Shown here piece after piece: positions 16,808 to 24,590 of a stretch of 64,000 bases of DNA (position 1 is the stretch's first letter; every line of letters starts with the position of its first letter). The notes under the pieces are model-generated. The model was not told the DNA's origin and searched no databases. It saw only the letters and a list, made by a program, of their open reading frames with translations. The position numbers and the translations under genes were made by a program. Source of the DNA: Anaerolineae bacterium. Lineage in GTDB: Bacteria > Chloroflexota > Anaerolineae > Promineifilales > Promineifilaceae. The stretch lies in contig JAHBVI010000005.1 in assembly GCA_019637635.1 (NCBI GenBank), positions 1-64,000 on the forward strand. The letters are read 5' to 3'.

Positions 16808-18979
16808 TCAGGGTAACGGCCGTAACACCAGCAGCCCACCCGCCCCATCCGCCACGTAAATCAGGCCATCGTGCATAACCGCATCTTGGGCATTTCCTGG
16901 TGTCTGTAGCGAGCCAGTTATTAACGGATGAGTGGGATCAGAAACATCCATTAACCATAGGTCACCACCTGTCAGGAGTACCATGTTGTTGTAAAGCGAC
17001 AGCGTGCGAATGGTATCGGCAATAGTCAGGGTTGTAACAAACCTCATTGCTGTTGGATCGGTTACGTCAATAATGCTCAGGGCAGTGCCTTGACAAAGAT
17101 TTTCAGGACGAAAATCACAGTCCGAAAGGACATATAGATAGCCTTGATTTACAAACAACTCTTTGTTTGAAGACGTGCTTTCACCAGGAAGAAAGCCAAT
17201 TTGAATCGGCTGATTGGGATCGGTCATATCAAATGCCCGCAGGCCATCCCCTTCTGATGTGCTTACCCATGTCCACAAAGTATGGTTGTCTACTACAAAT
17301 GAACCATAGTTGCCATATCCCTCTATCGTGTCTCCGCCTATCCATTCAAGGGTAACGGGGTCAAAAGTTCCTAGATTATAGTTTAGCGAGGCGTAAAGCC
17401 GTTCTGCACTGAGAACGAGGTTGTTACTATTTTCAACATGATACTCAGGATTGGTTACGGCCGTTTCGTGTGGATTGGTTGGGTCTGTCATATCAATTTG
17501 GGCAATGCCCGCCCAATAGGTCGCCACATAAATGTGAGAACCATCTACCGCAAAATCATTGACCAGATAATCGTCTTCATATTCCCCCACCAGATGAGGA
17601 TTTGCCGGATCGTCCAGATTAAAACCGAAAACCTTAAAACCATTTCCTTGCCTTCCGATAGTATATAAATCTTCACCTATTGCCAGTTGGTTAACCGGGA
17701 GGACCGTAGGTAATTTACCAAGTAAAATCATACTCGCAGGGTTGCTAATATCCACTATTGACAGCCCACTATTGGTTGCCATATAAAGATAACTGTTAGC
17801 AATAGCTATTTGGGGAATCCCACAGTCAACCGCACCCAATCCGTCTAATTCATTAATATTGTTGATGTCCGCTATATCAAAGGCATAAACTGATGCGGCA
17901 CAGGATCCCGCATCACTAAAAGTAGTAGCAACATAAATGATGTTTTCATTTAACTGGATAGTCTTCACACCAATAAAACCAGAAGGAGAGTTTAAACTAG
18001 TTCCTGTAGGATGGCGCGGATCATCCGTGTTGATAATTGTTAACCAATTGGTCTGAGCCTTGGGTAACATTAAGCCTCCGTCAAATGAGATCATATCACT
18101 GCCAGCTAACTCTGGTACGGCCGTTACCAATTGCAACGAGTCAGCATCGGATACGTCTACAACCCACAAAGTGTCCTCATAATCAGCATGATAGGGATAA
18201 ATGGAGATATACAGATAATCATCGACCATCACCAGTTTGGTTGCTCGGCTAGGCAGACTGAATGTGCTAATTTCCAACGGCTTCATAGGATCAACTACAT
18301 CTACGACACTTAAAATTTGTCCAGGTTCACGGGGACTGGAAGAATCAATAACATAAGCCAGATCATCTTGTAATAAAAATTGTCGGGCTGGTGTTGTCGT
18401 TTGCACTTGCCCAAGCAGAGTCAAAGTGGTGGGATTTGAAATATCGAACACCCACAAACCAGACTCGCCCAACGCCACATAAGCCAATCCATCGCGCAGG
18501 ATAATTTGTTCAACTATGTCTGGTAATATCCCGCTCCAGCTAATCACTTGTGGTTGCGTAGGGTCAGATACATCCGCGACAGCCAAACGGGAGCCAATAC
18601 CCAGGTAAGCCAGGTTGTCTTGCACAGCTACGGCCGTGACCGCTCCCCCTAGTTGATTTACCACTTCCAGATGCACTTCCCCGGCTGTTTCCGTTGCTGG
18701 TGCAGCTATGACCTGATTCATTGGCGGCGTAACGGTGGGCACGGCCGTAGCCGTTTGTGTCGGCACGGCCGTACCCGTTTCCGTCGGCGGCATTGTAGGT
18801 AAGGGGGTGGTGGTAGGGAGTGGTGTCGGTGATGGCGGCACGGCCGTACTCATCATCGTTTGTGTGGGGGCAACAGTGCGCGTGGGGGGTACGGCCGTGA
18901 CCTCCACATCCGGCGGTTTACAGGCCACCAGCCAACACAGGATGCTCACTAAAAAGGCTATCTTCCACCAGCGTTCCAT
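16808..18979 (-). CDS. Lipoprotein with LVIVD-type beta-propeller repeats
   Basis: The N-terminus has a lipobox (SILCWLVAC, Cys about residue 20), followed by 70 residues rich in Pro and Thr (TAVPTQTATAVPT). The rest is made of about 12-14 repeats such as LAVADVSDPTQPQVIS, LWVFDISNPTTLTLLG and LSIVDISNPASMILLG, the LVIVD/YncE-like choice-of-anchor propeller. It should sit outside the membrane. GGAGGG precedes the ATG at 18979. The linker carries several ACGGCCGT words read as TAV. No catalytic motif is visible; LVIVD proteins are usually thought to bind partners at the cell surface. Confidence 0.8.
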   Translation of the reverse strand: MERWWKIAFLVSILCWLVACKPPDVEVTAVPPTRTVAPTQTMMSTAVPPSPTPLPTTTPLPTMPPTETGTAVPTQTATAVPTVTPPMNQVIAAPATETAGEVHLEVVNQLGGAVTAVAVQDNLAYLGIGSRLAVADVSDPTQPQVISWSGILPDIVEQIILRDGLAYVALGESGLWVFDISNPTTLTLLGQVQTTTPARQFLLQDDLAYVIDSSSPREPGQILSVVDVVDPMKPLEISTFSLPSRATKLVMVDDYLYISIYPYHADYEDTLWVVDVSDADSLQLVTAVPELAGSDMISFDGGLMLPKAQTNWLTIINTDDPRHPTGTSLNSPSGFIGVKTIQLNENIIYVATTFSDAGSCAASVYAFDIADINNINELDGLGAVDCGIPQIAIANSYLYMATNSGLSIVDISNPASMILLGKLPTVLPVNQLAIGEDLYTIGRQGNGFKVFGFNLDDPANPHLVGEYEDDYLVNDFAVDGSHIYVATYWAGIAQIDMTDPTNPHETAVTNPEYHVENSNNLVLSAERLYASLNYNLGTFDPVTLEWIGGDTIEGYGNYGSFVVDNHTLWTWVSTSEGDGLRAFDMTDPNQPIQIGFLPGESTSSNKELFVNQGYLYVLSDCDFRPENLCQGTALSIIDVTDPTAMRFVTTLTIADTIRTLSLYNNMVLLTGGDLWLMDVSDPTHPLITGSLQTPGNAQDAVMHDGLIYVADGAGGLLVLRPLP

Positions 18980-19369
18980 AAATCCCTCCAACAACTAACC
19001 GTATAAGCTGTACTATACCCCTTTTTAACGCCCCAACCCGCACCCGCGCAACACGTTTGTCATACGATCCCCCTCACCCCTCACCCCACACCTCATCACC
19101 TGCTCACCTGCTCACTTGATTCACTCAAACACGGCCGTTTACGCCGCCTACGGCCGTTTACGCCGCCAACGGCCGTTTACGCCGCCTACGGCCGTTTACG
19201 CCGCCTTCACGTTGAATTTACGGGGCACATACGGACGCTGTCGGGGGGGTGGCGTATGCTATGCAGCGAAACAACGCCGCGCCAACAATCCGTTTGATTC
19301 CCCCGTTTAGCTGTCTTCGGGAAGCGTTGTTTGCTCCACACCCATGATAGAAATAAGGAATAACCGACA
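18980..19369. other. Divergent intergenic region with repeats
   Basis: About 390 bases between a minus-strand lipoprotein gene and a plus-strand kinase gene. It holds CACCTGCTCACCTGCTCACT-like 7-bp units (19085-19118), four tandem 19-bp units (19131-19206), and a stretch near 19240-19330 without recognisable promoter boxes. I see no coding gene. Confidence 0.6.
19131..19206. repeat. Four tandem 19-bp units each containing ACGGCCGT
   Basis: Units start at 19131, 19150, 19169 and 19188. Each reads ACGGCCGTTTACGCCGCC plus T or A. The copies are identical apart from the last base, which implies recent amplification or strong selection. Confidence 0.95.
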
Positions 19370-20269
19370 ATGGTGGAAGCAGAAACACAATCATCCGTGC
19401 AATTTATCAACCATCTCAAACCGAACATAGCCGATAGGATTGTGCTGTTAGAGGAGCCGAGGATGATTGCTTTCCCCACTGCCGGAGAACAAAAAGAGCG
19501 GGAAGAGATGAGCGAAGCCCTCACCTATACACAGCGGATGGCCGGCATTGGCCTGTTGACAACCAGCATCGGGCACGAAATGAACACGCCGCTGAGTATT
19601 ATTGCCGCCACATGCAGCAATTTGCAGCACGAAATTGAAGAAAACAACCTGAGCATGGAGCAGTTGCTCAAATATGTGACCATGATCGAGCAAAATGCCT
19701 GGCGGGCGGCGCGCATCGTGGAGGTGCTGCGCAATTATTCCTACGACGAAGAAACCCAAACGGCCGTGACCGACCTCAACATGATTATCGAAGACGCGCT
19801 GACGCTGGTTCAGCATCAGCTACACGGCGAATACAACATTCAGGTGGAAACGCAACTGGCGCACAACCTGGGCACCATTGTTTGTGACCACAGCCGCCTG
19901 ACCCAGGTATTGGTCAATTTGCTGCTCAACGCCCGCGACGCCATCGGGCGCAGCGGCGGCAAAATTACCGTCAAATCCTGGCCCGTGCCCCCGCCTACGG
20001 TGTCGCTGTCACGGGTCAATGGGTTGCCCGCTGTCGCTCCCACCCGCGAAGAATACGCCTTCTCCGTCAGCGACAATGGCCCCGGCATTGACCCGGCCAT
20101 TATCGAACAGATATTTGAGCCGTTTTTCTCCACCAAACCCAACGGCAAAGGCGCCGGGTTGGGTTTATTTGTGGCCAGACATATTGTGGAACAGCATCAC
20201 GGCCGTCTCACTGCCGAGAATAACCTGACCGGTGGCGCGACGTTTACGGTGGTTCTTCCCCGACAATAA
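19370..20269 (+). CDS. Short sensor histidine kinase without a membrane sensor
   Basis: The 299-residue protein has a 50-residue leader, an H-box with phospho-acceptor His69 (TTSIGHEMNTPLSII), an N-box (LVNLLLNARDAIGRSGG), a G1 box (SDNGPGIDPAI), an F-box (IFEPFFSTKPNG) and a G2 box (GKGAGLGLFVARHIVEQHHG). There are no transmembrane helices or PAS/GAF domain, so it must take its signal from a cytoplasmic partner or from the N-terminal segment. No response regulator gene is adjacent. AAGGA lies 10 bases before the ATG. Confidence 0.85.
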   Translation: MVEAETQSSVQFINHLKPNIADRIVLLEEPRMIAFPTAGEQKEREEMSEALTYTQRMAGIGLLTTSIGHEMNTPLSIIAATCSNLQHEIEENNLSMEQLLKYVTMIEQNAWRAARIVEVLRNYSYDEETQTAVTDLNMIIEDALTLVQHQLHGEYNIQVETQLAHNLGTIVCDHSRLTQVLVNLLLNARDAIGRSGGKITVKSWPVPPPTVSLSRVNGLPAVAPTREEYAFSVSDNGPGIDPAIIEQIFEPFFSTKPNGKGAGLGLFVARHIVEQHHGRLTAENNLTGGATFTVVLPRQ

Positions 20270-20338
20270 CTCGTAATCCGTGAGCCGTAATCCGTGAACC
20301 GAAGTCGGATTACGGTTCACGGATTACGGTTTACGAAC
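20269..20338. repeat. Inverted array of CGTAATC/CGTGAAC units between convergent genes
   Basis: CTCGTAATCCGTGAGCCG leads into a centre at about 20304, then TTACGGTTCACGGATTACGG. Its right end contains the stop codon of pdxT (TTACGA read on the minus strand), and its left end touches the stop of the kinase gene. It probably folds into one long hairpin serving both genes. Confidence 0.85.
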
Positions 20339-20927
20339 TTCCCTCCGCTAATCGCAAAAAGTGGGCATGAAAACGGCCGTCCCCTGTTAGTTCTGGGTGA
20401 AACGATGTGACCAGCCATTTGCCTTGTTGGGCGGCAACGGCCGTGCCGTCCTGTAACCTCGCCAGCACTTGGGCCGTGCCCTTCACCCCCAGCAGGCGCG
20501 GCGCGCGGATGAAGACGGCCGGGAATGGCTTGACATAACCATTGTTCAGCGCCGGAACATCCAGATCAACCTCAAAACTGTCCACCTGACGGCCAAACGC
20601 ATTCCGCTCCACCACAATGTCCATAATGCCCAACAACGGCTGGTCTTTGCCCGCGCTGACACTGCTGATCTCCTTCGCCATGAAGATCATGCCCGCGCAC
20701 GTGCCCCACAACGCCTTCTCCTGGGCAAAATCCTGTAGCTGCTCCATCAGCCCATAGGTCCGCGCCAGTTTGCCAATGGACGTACTCTCGCCGCCGGGAA
20801 TAATCAGCCCGTTCAACCCATCCAGCTGCTCTGGGAGACGCACGTCAACGGCCGTGACCCCCAACCGTTCCAACATCTTGATATGCTCAATAAACGCGCC
20901 TTGCAGCGCCAGGACTCCGATTTTCAT
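20331..20927 (-). CDS. pdxT: Pyridoxal 5'-phosphate synthase glutaminase subunit PdxT
   Basis: The 198-residue class I glutaminase starts MKIGVLALQGAFIEHI. It has the substrate loop GLIIPGGESTS, the nucleophile Cys in WGTCAGMIFMA, and the catalytic His/Glu in TSFHPELT. It releases ammonia from glutamine and channels it to PdxS. The start at 20927 matches the family N-terminus; the longer reading covers the repeat upstream. It lies 86 bases after pdxS. The last codons and the TAA come from a CGTAA(A/T)C repeat array. Confidence 0.95.
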   Translation of the reverse strand: MKIGVLALQGAFIEHIKMLERLGVTAVDVRLPEQLDGLNGLIIPGGESTSIGKLARTYGLMEQLQDFAQEKALWGTCAGMIFMAKEISSVSAGKDQPLLGIMDIVVERNAFGRQVDSFEVDLDVPALNNGYVKPFPAVFIRAPRLLGVKGTAQVLARLQDGTAVAAQQGKWLVTSFHPELTGDGRFHAHFLRLAEGSS

Positions 20928-20951
20928 GTGCACACTCTTAAAAACGTGTCT

Positions 20952-21008
20952 TGGTGGTTGGGTGTTTGAGTTATCACGTAAGCACCTGAACACTCAAACA
21001 CGCGAACA
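20952..21008. repeat. Short inverted repeat array between pdxS and pdxT
   Basis: GGTGTTTGAGTT and ACACTCAAACACGCGAACAC flank a CACGTAAGCACCTGAA centre that resembles the array at 9458-9515 (which also has ACGTA at its centre). It lies inside the pdxS-pdxT operon and may set the ratio of the two products. Confidence 0.7.
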
Positions 21009-21013
21009 CTAGA

Positions 21014-21928
21014 TCACCACCCCCGCCCCGCCAACTGCTCGCCTTCCGCCAGACTGCTGACAGTACGGCCGACCATCGGTTCACCCAGATTTTCGCTGAC
21101 GCGGGCCAGGATTTCCGGGTTATTGTAATGGGTCGTCGCTTCCACAATGGCGCGGGCGCGGTGGGCCGGGTCGCCGCTCTTGAAAATGCCGGAACCCACA
21201 AACACGCCATCCACGCCAATTTGCATCATCAAAGCGGCGTCGGCCGGGGTAGCCAGACCCCCCGCCGCAAAATTAACCACCGGCAGGCGGCCCAACTCTT
21301 TGGTCTCCTTCACCAGTTGGTACGGTGCGCCGATGTTTTTAGCATAGGTCATCAACTCTTCATCAGGCATCAGTTGTAGACGGCGGATTTCGCCCAACAC
21401 CGTCCGGGCGTGGCGCACCGCTTCCACCACATCGCCCGTGCCCGCTTCCCCTTTGGTGCGGATCATCGCTGCCCCTTCGCCGATGCGCCGCAGCGCCTCG
21501 CCCAGGTTACGGCAGCCGCACACAAACGGGATTTTGAAGTTGTGTTTGTTGATGTGGTGTTCTTCATCAGCCGGGGTCAGCACTTCGCTTTCGTCCACGT
21601 AATCCACGCCGATGGCCTCCAAAATTTGCGCTTCCACAAAGTGCCCGATACGCGCCTTGGCCATGACGGGGATGGTGACAGCGGCCATGATCTCTTTAAT
21701 CAGGCCGGGGTCAGACATGCGGGCCACGCCACCATAAGCGCGGATGTCGGCAGGCACACGCTCCAGCGCCATCACCGCACACGCGCCCGCTTCTTCGGCG
21801 ATGACGGCCTGCTCCGGCGTGACCACATCCATGATGACACCGCCCTTGAGCATTTGCGCCAGGCCCACTTTCACTTTGAAACTGGCTACTTCGGCCTGCC
21901 CATTGGGAGATTTTCCATTTCCGCTCAT
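21014..21928 (-). CDS. pdxS: Pyridoxal 5'-phosphate synthase lyase subunit PdxS
   Basis: The 304-residue protein is close to full identity with the family pattern: [102 protein letters not shown] and [17 protein letters not shown]. It makes PLP from ribose 5-phosphate, glyceraldehyde 3-phosphate and ammonia. The Lys of [10 protein letters not shown] and that of MDV..KARIGH are the catalytic pair in the family. GGAGGT is 7 bases before the ATG at 21928. No ACGGCCGT occurs inside this gene. Confidence 0.97.
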   Translation of the reverse strand: MSGNGKSPNGQAEVASFKVKVGLAQMLKGGVIMDVVTPEQAVIAEEAGACAVMALERVPADIRAYGGVARMSDPGLIKEIMAAVTIPVMAKARIGHFVEAQILEAIGVDYVDESEVLTPADEEHHINKHNFKIPFVCGCRNLGEALRRIGEGAAMIRTKGEAGTGDVVEAVRHARTVLGEIRRLQLMPDEELMTYAKNIGAPYQLVKETKELGRLPVVNFAAGGLATPADAALMMQIGVDGVFVGSGIFKSGDPAHRARAIVEATTHYNNPEILARVSENLGEPMVGRTVSSLAEGEQLAGRGW

Positions 21929-22179
21929 CTGTTTACCTCCAAATGATGTGAGTTTCCTGATCCGCGAAGGGCGCAAAGCTCTTGTGGCTGGCGCTGCCGC
22001 GTTTTCAGAAAACTCAAAGTTTTGTTTTGATTTTAGACAGGGGTGAACGGGAAAACAAGGGAATTGGCTCTACACAATATATCTCGAACGGGCAATTGAT
22101 AATGCCAGTTCACAGGTAGGGTACGCTTGCATTGAGCCGGTTCGAAACGGCCGTGCCTGCCCCAATCCCCTGACGGCGA

Positions 22180-22578
22180 TTATGAGGCGACTACCAATGT
22201 GAAGCCCATGACCCGGAAGTGATGGTCAAAGGCGAAAACTTGCGTTAACTCGTGTTGGCGCATAACCACAAAACTGACAGCGTCTACCAGGCTGAAATCC
22301 TGGTCGGCGTATTTTTCCAACAACTGTTCGGCATCCAGTTCTGCCGCTTCATCGGCATAGAGGCGGACGAGGCGTTGGCTCTGCCGCAGACTGCGCAAGA
22401 AGCGCATACCCGGTTCGTGGCCCAACCGGTAGCGAATCAGCGCATAACTCTCGGCGATGACCAGATTGGTGGTGACCAGACGGGGGTGCTGCTGCAACAG
22501 TTGAAGGTACACGGCCGTAGCCACTCCATGATACTTATCCCGCCTATCAGCTAATGCCAGCCAGGCGCCCGTACCCAC
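22180..22578 (-). CDS. PIN-domain protein with first catalytic Asp replaced by Gly
   Basis: The protein reads (VFV)GTGAWLALADRRDKYH, then TTNLVIAESYALI, FSLVDAVSFVVM and FAFDHHFRVMGF. These match the VapC PIN set except that the first acidic residue (normally DTSAW or DTGAW) is Gly. The base change is GAY to GGT. The start is uncertain: a GTG at 22578 is the only candidate in this frame before the antitoxin stop, and it leaves a short first strand. It follows a ribbon-helix-helix antitoxin gene. Either the toxin is inactivated or the start and first strand have decayed. Confidence 0.7.
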   Translation of the reverse strand: MGTGAWLALADRRDKYHGVATAVYLQLLQQHPRLVTTNLVIAESYALIRYRLGHEPGMRFLRSLRQSQRLVRLYADEAAELDAEQLLEKYADQDFSLVDAVSFVVMRQHELTQVFAFDHHFRVMGFTLVVAS

Positions 22579-22589
22579 AAAAACGCCGC

Positions 22590-22847
22590 TTAGCTGTGAC
22601 CCGCTGTTTCCAATTTTGCCAGATGCCGGTCATGATTTTCCGCCAGGTCGCTTAACCCGGAATCGCCCAACCCCATAATGTCCAGCAAAGGGTCCTCTGT
22701 TACCGGCAAAGATATGATCAATTGATCAATACTCTGCCGCACCAACAAGGCGACCGACGTGCCGCGTTCGTCAGCAATACGCCGCAAGGCGCTCAACTGG
22801 TCTTCTCGCAAATAAATCTGGAAAGGTTTTTTGGTTAAAGTTGACAT
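22590..22847 (-). CDS. Ribbon-helix-helix (CopG-like) antitoxin
   Basis: The 85-residue protein starts with a basic strand (KKPFQIYLREDQLSALRRIADERGTSVALLVRQSIDQLI), the classical RHH fold that binds DNA as a dimer. The acidic C-terminus would bind the PIN partner encoded immediately downstream. The pair would be autoregulated in the usual type II manner. The next gene begins 12 bases after its stop. Confidence 0.82.
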   Translation of the reverse strand: MSTLTKKPFQIYLREDQLSALRRIADERGTSVALLVRQSIDQLIISLPVTEDPLLDIMGLGDSGLSDLAENHDRHLAKLETAGHS

Positions 22848-22911
22848 AAATACGCCTGCTTTGCTATATACGTCTATACATCACCTATTGTGCCATATAA
22901 ACAGATGTGTA

Positions 22912-23643
22912 TCAATTTGCTAATTTCTCCAACACCAGCAAATGGGAGATGCCCAGGACGGCGAAGGGGGTTTTTTCGGCGGCGTAGAGGCCGTTTTTGA
23001 TCGTTTTGCCCAGGCGGGGCAGGCGGTACTCGATATTGTCGTAGCCGCCGAAGATGCGAGAGTGGTGAATGATTTTGACCGGCAGGCCGTCAAATAGTTT
23101 GAGCAGGCTGCTTTTGGTGTAGGTGCGCACGTGGGGAGCCAGCCGGTTGCGCAGCGGGTTGGGCAGGTAGTTGACCAAGGGGATATTGCCGAATTTGTAC
23201 TGCCCGCGCCAGTAGATGCCGTGTTGTTCCACCGGGTACCAGCGGTTGGGGCAGAAGATGAGGACACGGCCGTGACCCTTCACCACCCGCACCATTTCCA
23301 CCGCCGCCTGCCGGTCGTCGGTCACATGCTCAATCACCTCATTGCTGAACACAAAATCGAACGAGGCGTCGGCAAACGGCAGCTTTTCCCCGGCGGCTTG
23401 CACAATGCCACAGGCGGTGGGCAGCGCCTGCACCGCCCGGTCATGCTCAATTTCCAGGCCAAACCGGTGGGCGGTATACGGGGCAAAATGGTGGAGATAC
23501 GTACCCAGGCCGCAACCATTATCCAGAATAATGGCTCCGTCCAGGTCAATCCACTGCCGGATCATCGCCAGCCGCCGCTCCTGCCCGGAACGCCAGACGT
23601 AACCCGGTTCGCCACGCTGCGCTGCCTTGTCCGAATGGCTCAT
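22912..23643 (-). CDS. Class I SAM-dependent methyltransferase
   Basis: The SAM-binding core is visible: motif I ILDNGCGLGTYLHHF, acidic residue after strand 2 (FGLEIEHD), motif III-like GEKLPFADASFDFVFSNEVIEHV, and the later VVKGHGRVLIFCPN. At 243 residues it is a Methyltransf_11 type. The C-terminal part (PVEQHGIYWRGQYKFGN and onwards) is like that of methyltransferases acting near glycosyltransferases, but the substrate cannot be told. No ribosome site is visible because a repeat array lies directly upstream of the ATG. Confidence 0.82.
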   Translation of the reverse strand: MSHSDKAAQRGEPGYVWRSGQERRLAMIRQWIDLDGAIILDNGCGLGTYLHHFAPYTAHRFGLEIEHDRAVQALPTACGIVQAAGEKLPFADASFDFVFSNEVIEHVTDDRQAAVEMVRVVKGHGRVLIFCPNRWYPVEQHGIYWRGQYKFGNIPLVNYLPNPLRNRLAPHVRTYTKSSLLKLFDGLPVKIIHHSRIFGGYDNIEYRLPRLGKTIKNGLYAAEKTPFAVLGISHLLVLEKLAN

Positions 23644-23644
23644 G

Positions 23645-23702
23645 TGGTAATCGGTAATCGGTAATCGGTAATCGGTTGACCGATTACCGATTACCGATTA
23701 CC
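23645..23702. repeat. Inverted array of GGTAATC units
   Basis: GGTAATC occurs four times in a row (about 23646-23674), then a TTG centre, then three GATTACC units to 23702. The right arm encodes the last residues (VIGNR) and the TAA stop of the uracil-DNA glycosylase gene, while the left arm begins 2 bases before the methyltransferase start codon. Confidence 0.95.
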
Positions 23703-24313
23703 TCATCATACTTCCGCCGCACTTCCTGGATGTCTTGCCAGGTGAGGGCCTTGGGGCTGCCGGGGGTACGCACCGGGTTACGCAGCAGGTAGGAGGGGTG
23801 GAAGATGGGCATGACGGCCCGGCCCTGCCATTCAAACCACTGCCCCCGCAGCTTGGTAATCCCCGTCTGCCCCAAAATAGACTGGGTGGCTACATTACCC
23901 GTCAGCAGCATAATCACCGGGTCCACCAGCCGGATAATTTCCAGCACATATGGCTTGTACGCCTCAATTTCGTCAGTGGTCGGTTTGCGAAAATTGGCCC
24001 CATCCTCCCCCGGCGGCATCCGAAACACGGAATTGGTGATAAACACATCCTGCTCCGGGTCAAACTGTACCGCCTGCAAAATTTGATCCAGCAGTTGCCC
24101 GGCCCGCCCCACAAACGGTTTGCCCACCTTGTTTTCTTCCGGCCCCGGCGCTTCACCCACAATCATCAACTTGGCTTTGGGATTACCGCGATAGATGACC
24201 ACATTCGTACCGGCGTTTGCCAGCGGGTCATCCGTCATCTGCATCATCTTTTGCACCAATTCATCCAGCGATGTGTTATAAGTGGGACGCTTTTCAAACA
24301 AACCAGGCTGCAT
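23684..24313 (-). CDS. Family-4-like uracil-DNA glycosylase lacking all Fe-S cysteines
   Basis: The fold signature is clear: motif [25 protein letters not shown] (residues 49-72), [11 protein letters not shown] (91-101), [13 protein letters not shown], and the motif B loop [10 protein letters not shown] (171-180). Family 4 enzymes hold a 4Fe-4S cluster with four Cys: two in a CxxC near the N-terminus, one in NVVKCRPP and one in EI.aCrPYL. Here these positions are [16 protein letters not shown] and EIEAYKPYV, and the 209-residue protein has no Cys at all. It should still remove uracil from DNA if the fold is stable without the cluster. AGGAGG precedes the ATG. The C-terminus is encoded by a GGTAATC array. 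Confidence 0.88.
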   Translation of the reverse strand: MQPGLFEKRPTYNTSLDELVQKMMQMTDDPLANAGTNVVIYRGNPKAKLMIVGEAPGPEENKVGKPFVGRAGQLLDQILQAVQFDPEQDVFITNSVFRMPPGEDGANFRKPTTDEIEAYKPYVLEIIRLVDPVIMLLTGNVATQSILGQTGITKLRGQWFEWQGRAVMPIFHPSYLLRNPVRTPGSPKALTWQDIQEVRRKYDEVIGNR

Positions 24314-24424
24314 GATTATTCCTCCTCACTAAAAATTGACGCAAAGGGGCAAAGAGATAAAGGAAAAGGGCTTGACGGGGTAAATTGCCCTGCCGCCAAT
24401 GCGTGATGTGCTTATACTACAGGC

Positions 24425-24588
24425 GGAAGTTTACCTCAAACAGACCCGGTTTTGTAATCTCAGGAGATCGAAATCAGACATCCGATTTCTTGGAGAAATT
24501 GGATGTCTTTCGGTGGATGGTAGTGCCAGGCAAGGGGCTGTTCGGCTCTGGTAATCCAGGTTGGTTTTGCTCCTTGCCTGGCACTGCT
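24425..24588. repeat. Two inverted repeats between the glycosylase and MacB-like genes
   Basis: AGACATCCGATTT and AAATTGGATGTCT (about 24475-24511) form one hairpin. AGTGCCAGGCAAGG (about 24521) and CCTTGCCTGGCACT (about 24573-24586) form a longer-range one ending near the stop of the transporter gene. No coding gene is seen here. Confidence 0.75.
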
Positions 24589-24590
24589 TT

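Noticed and set aside
19116-19310. Open frame of 64 codons over the 19-bp tandem units
   Set aside because: It is made by the repeat itself, has no ribosome site and no family resemblance.
24425-24588. Small RNA gene between udg and macB-like genes
   Set aside because: The two inverted repeats fit the dispersed repeat theme, and no promoter or terminator frames them.
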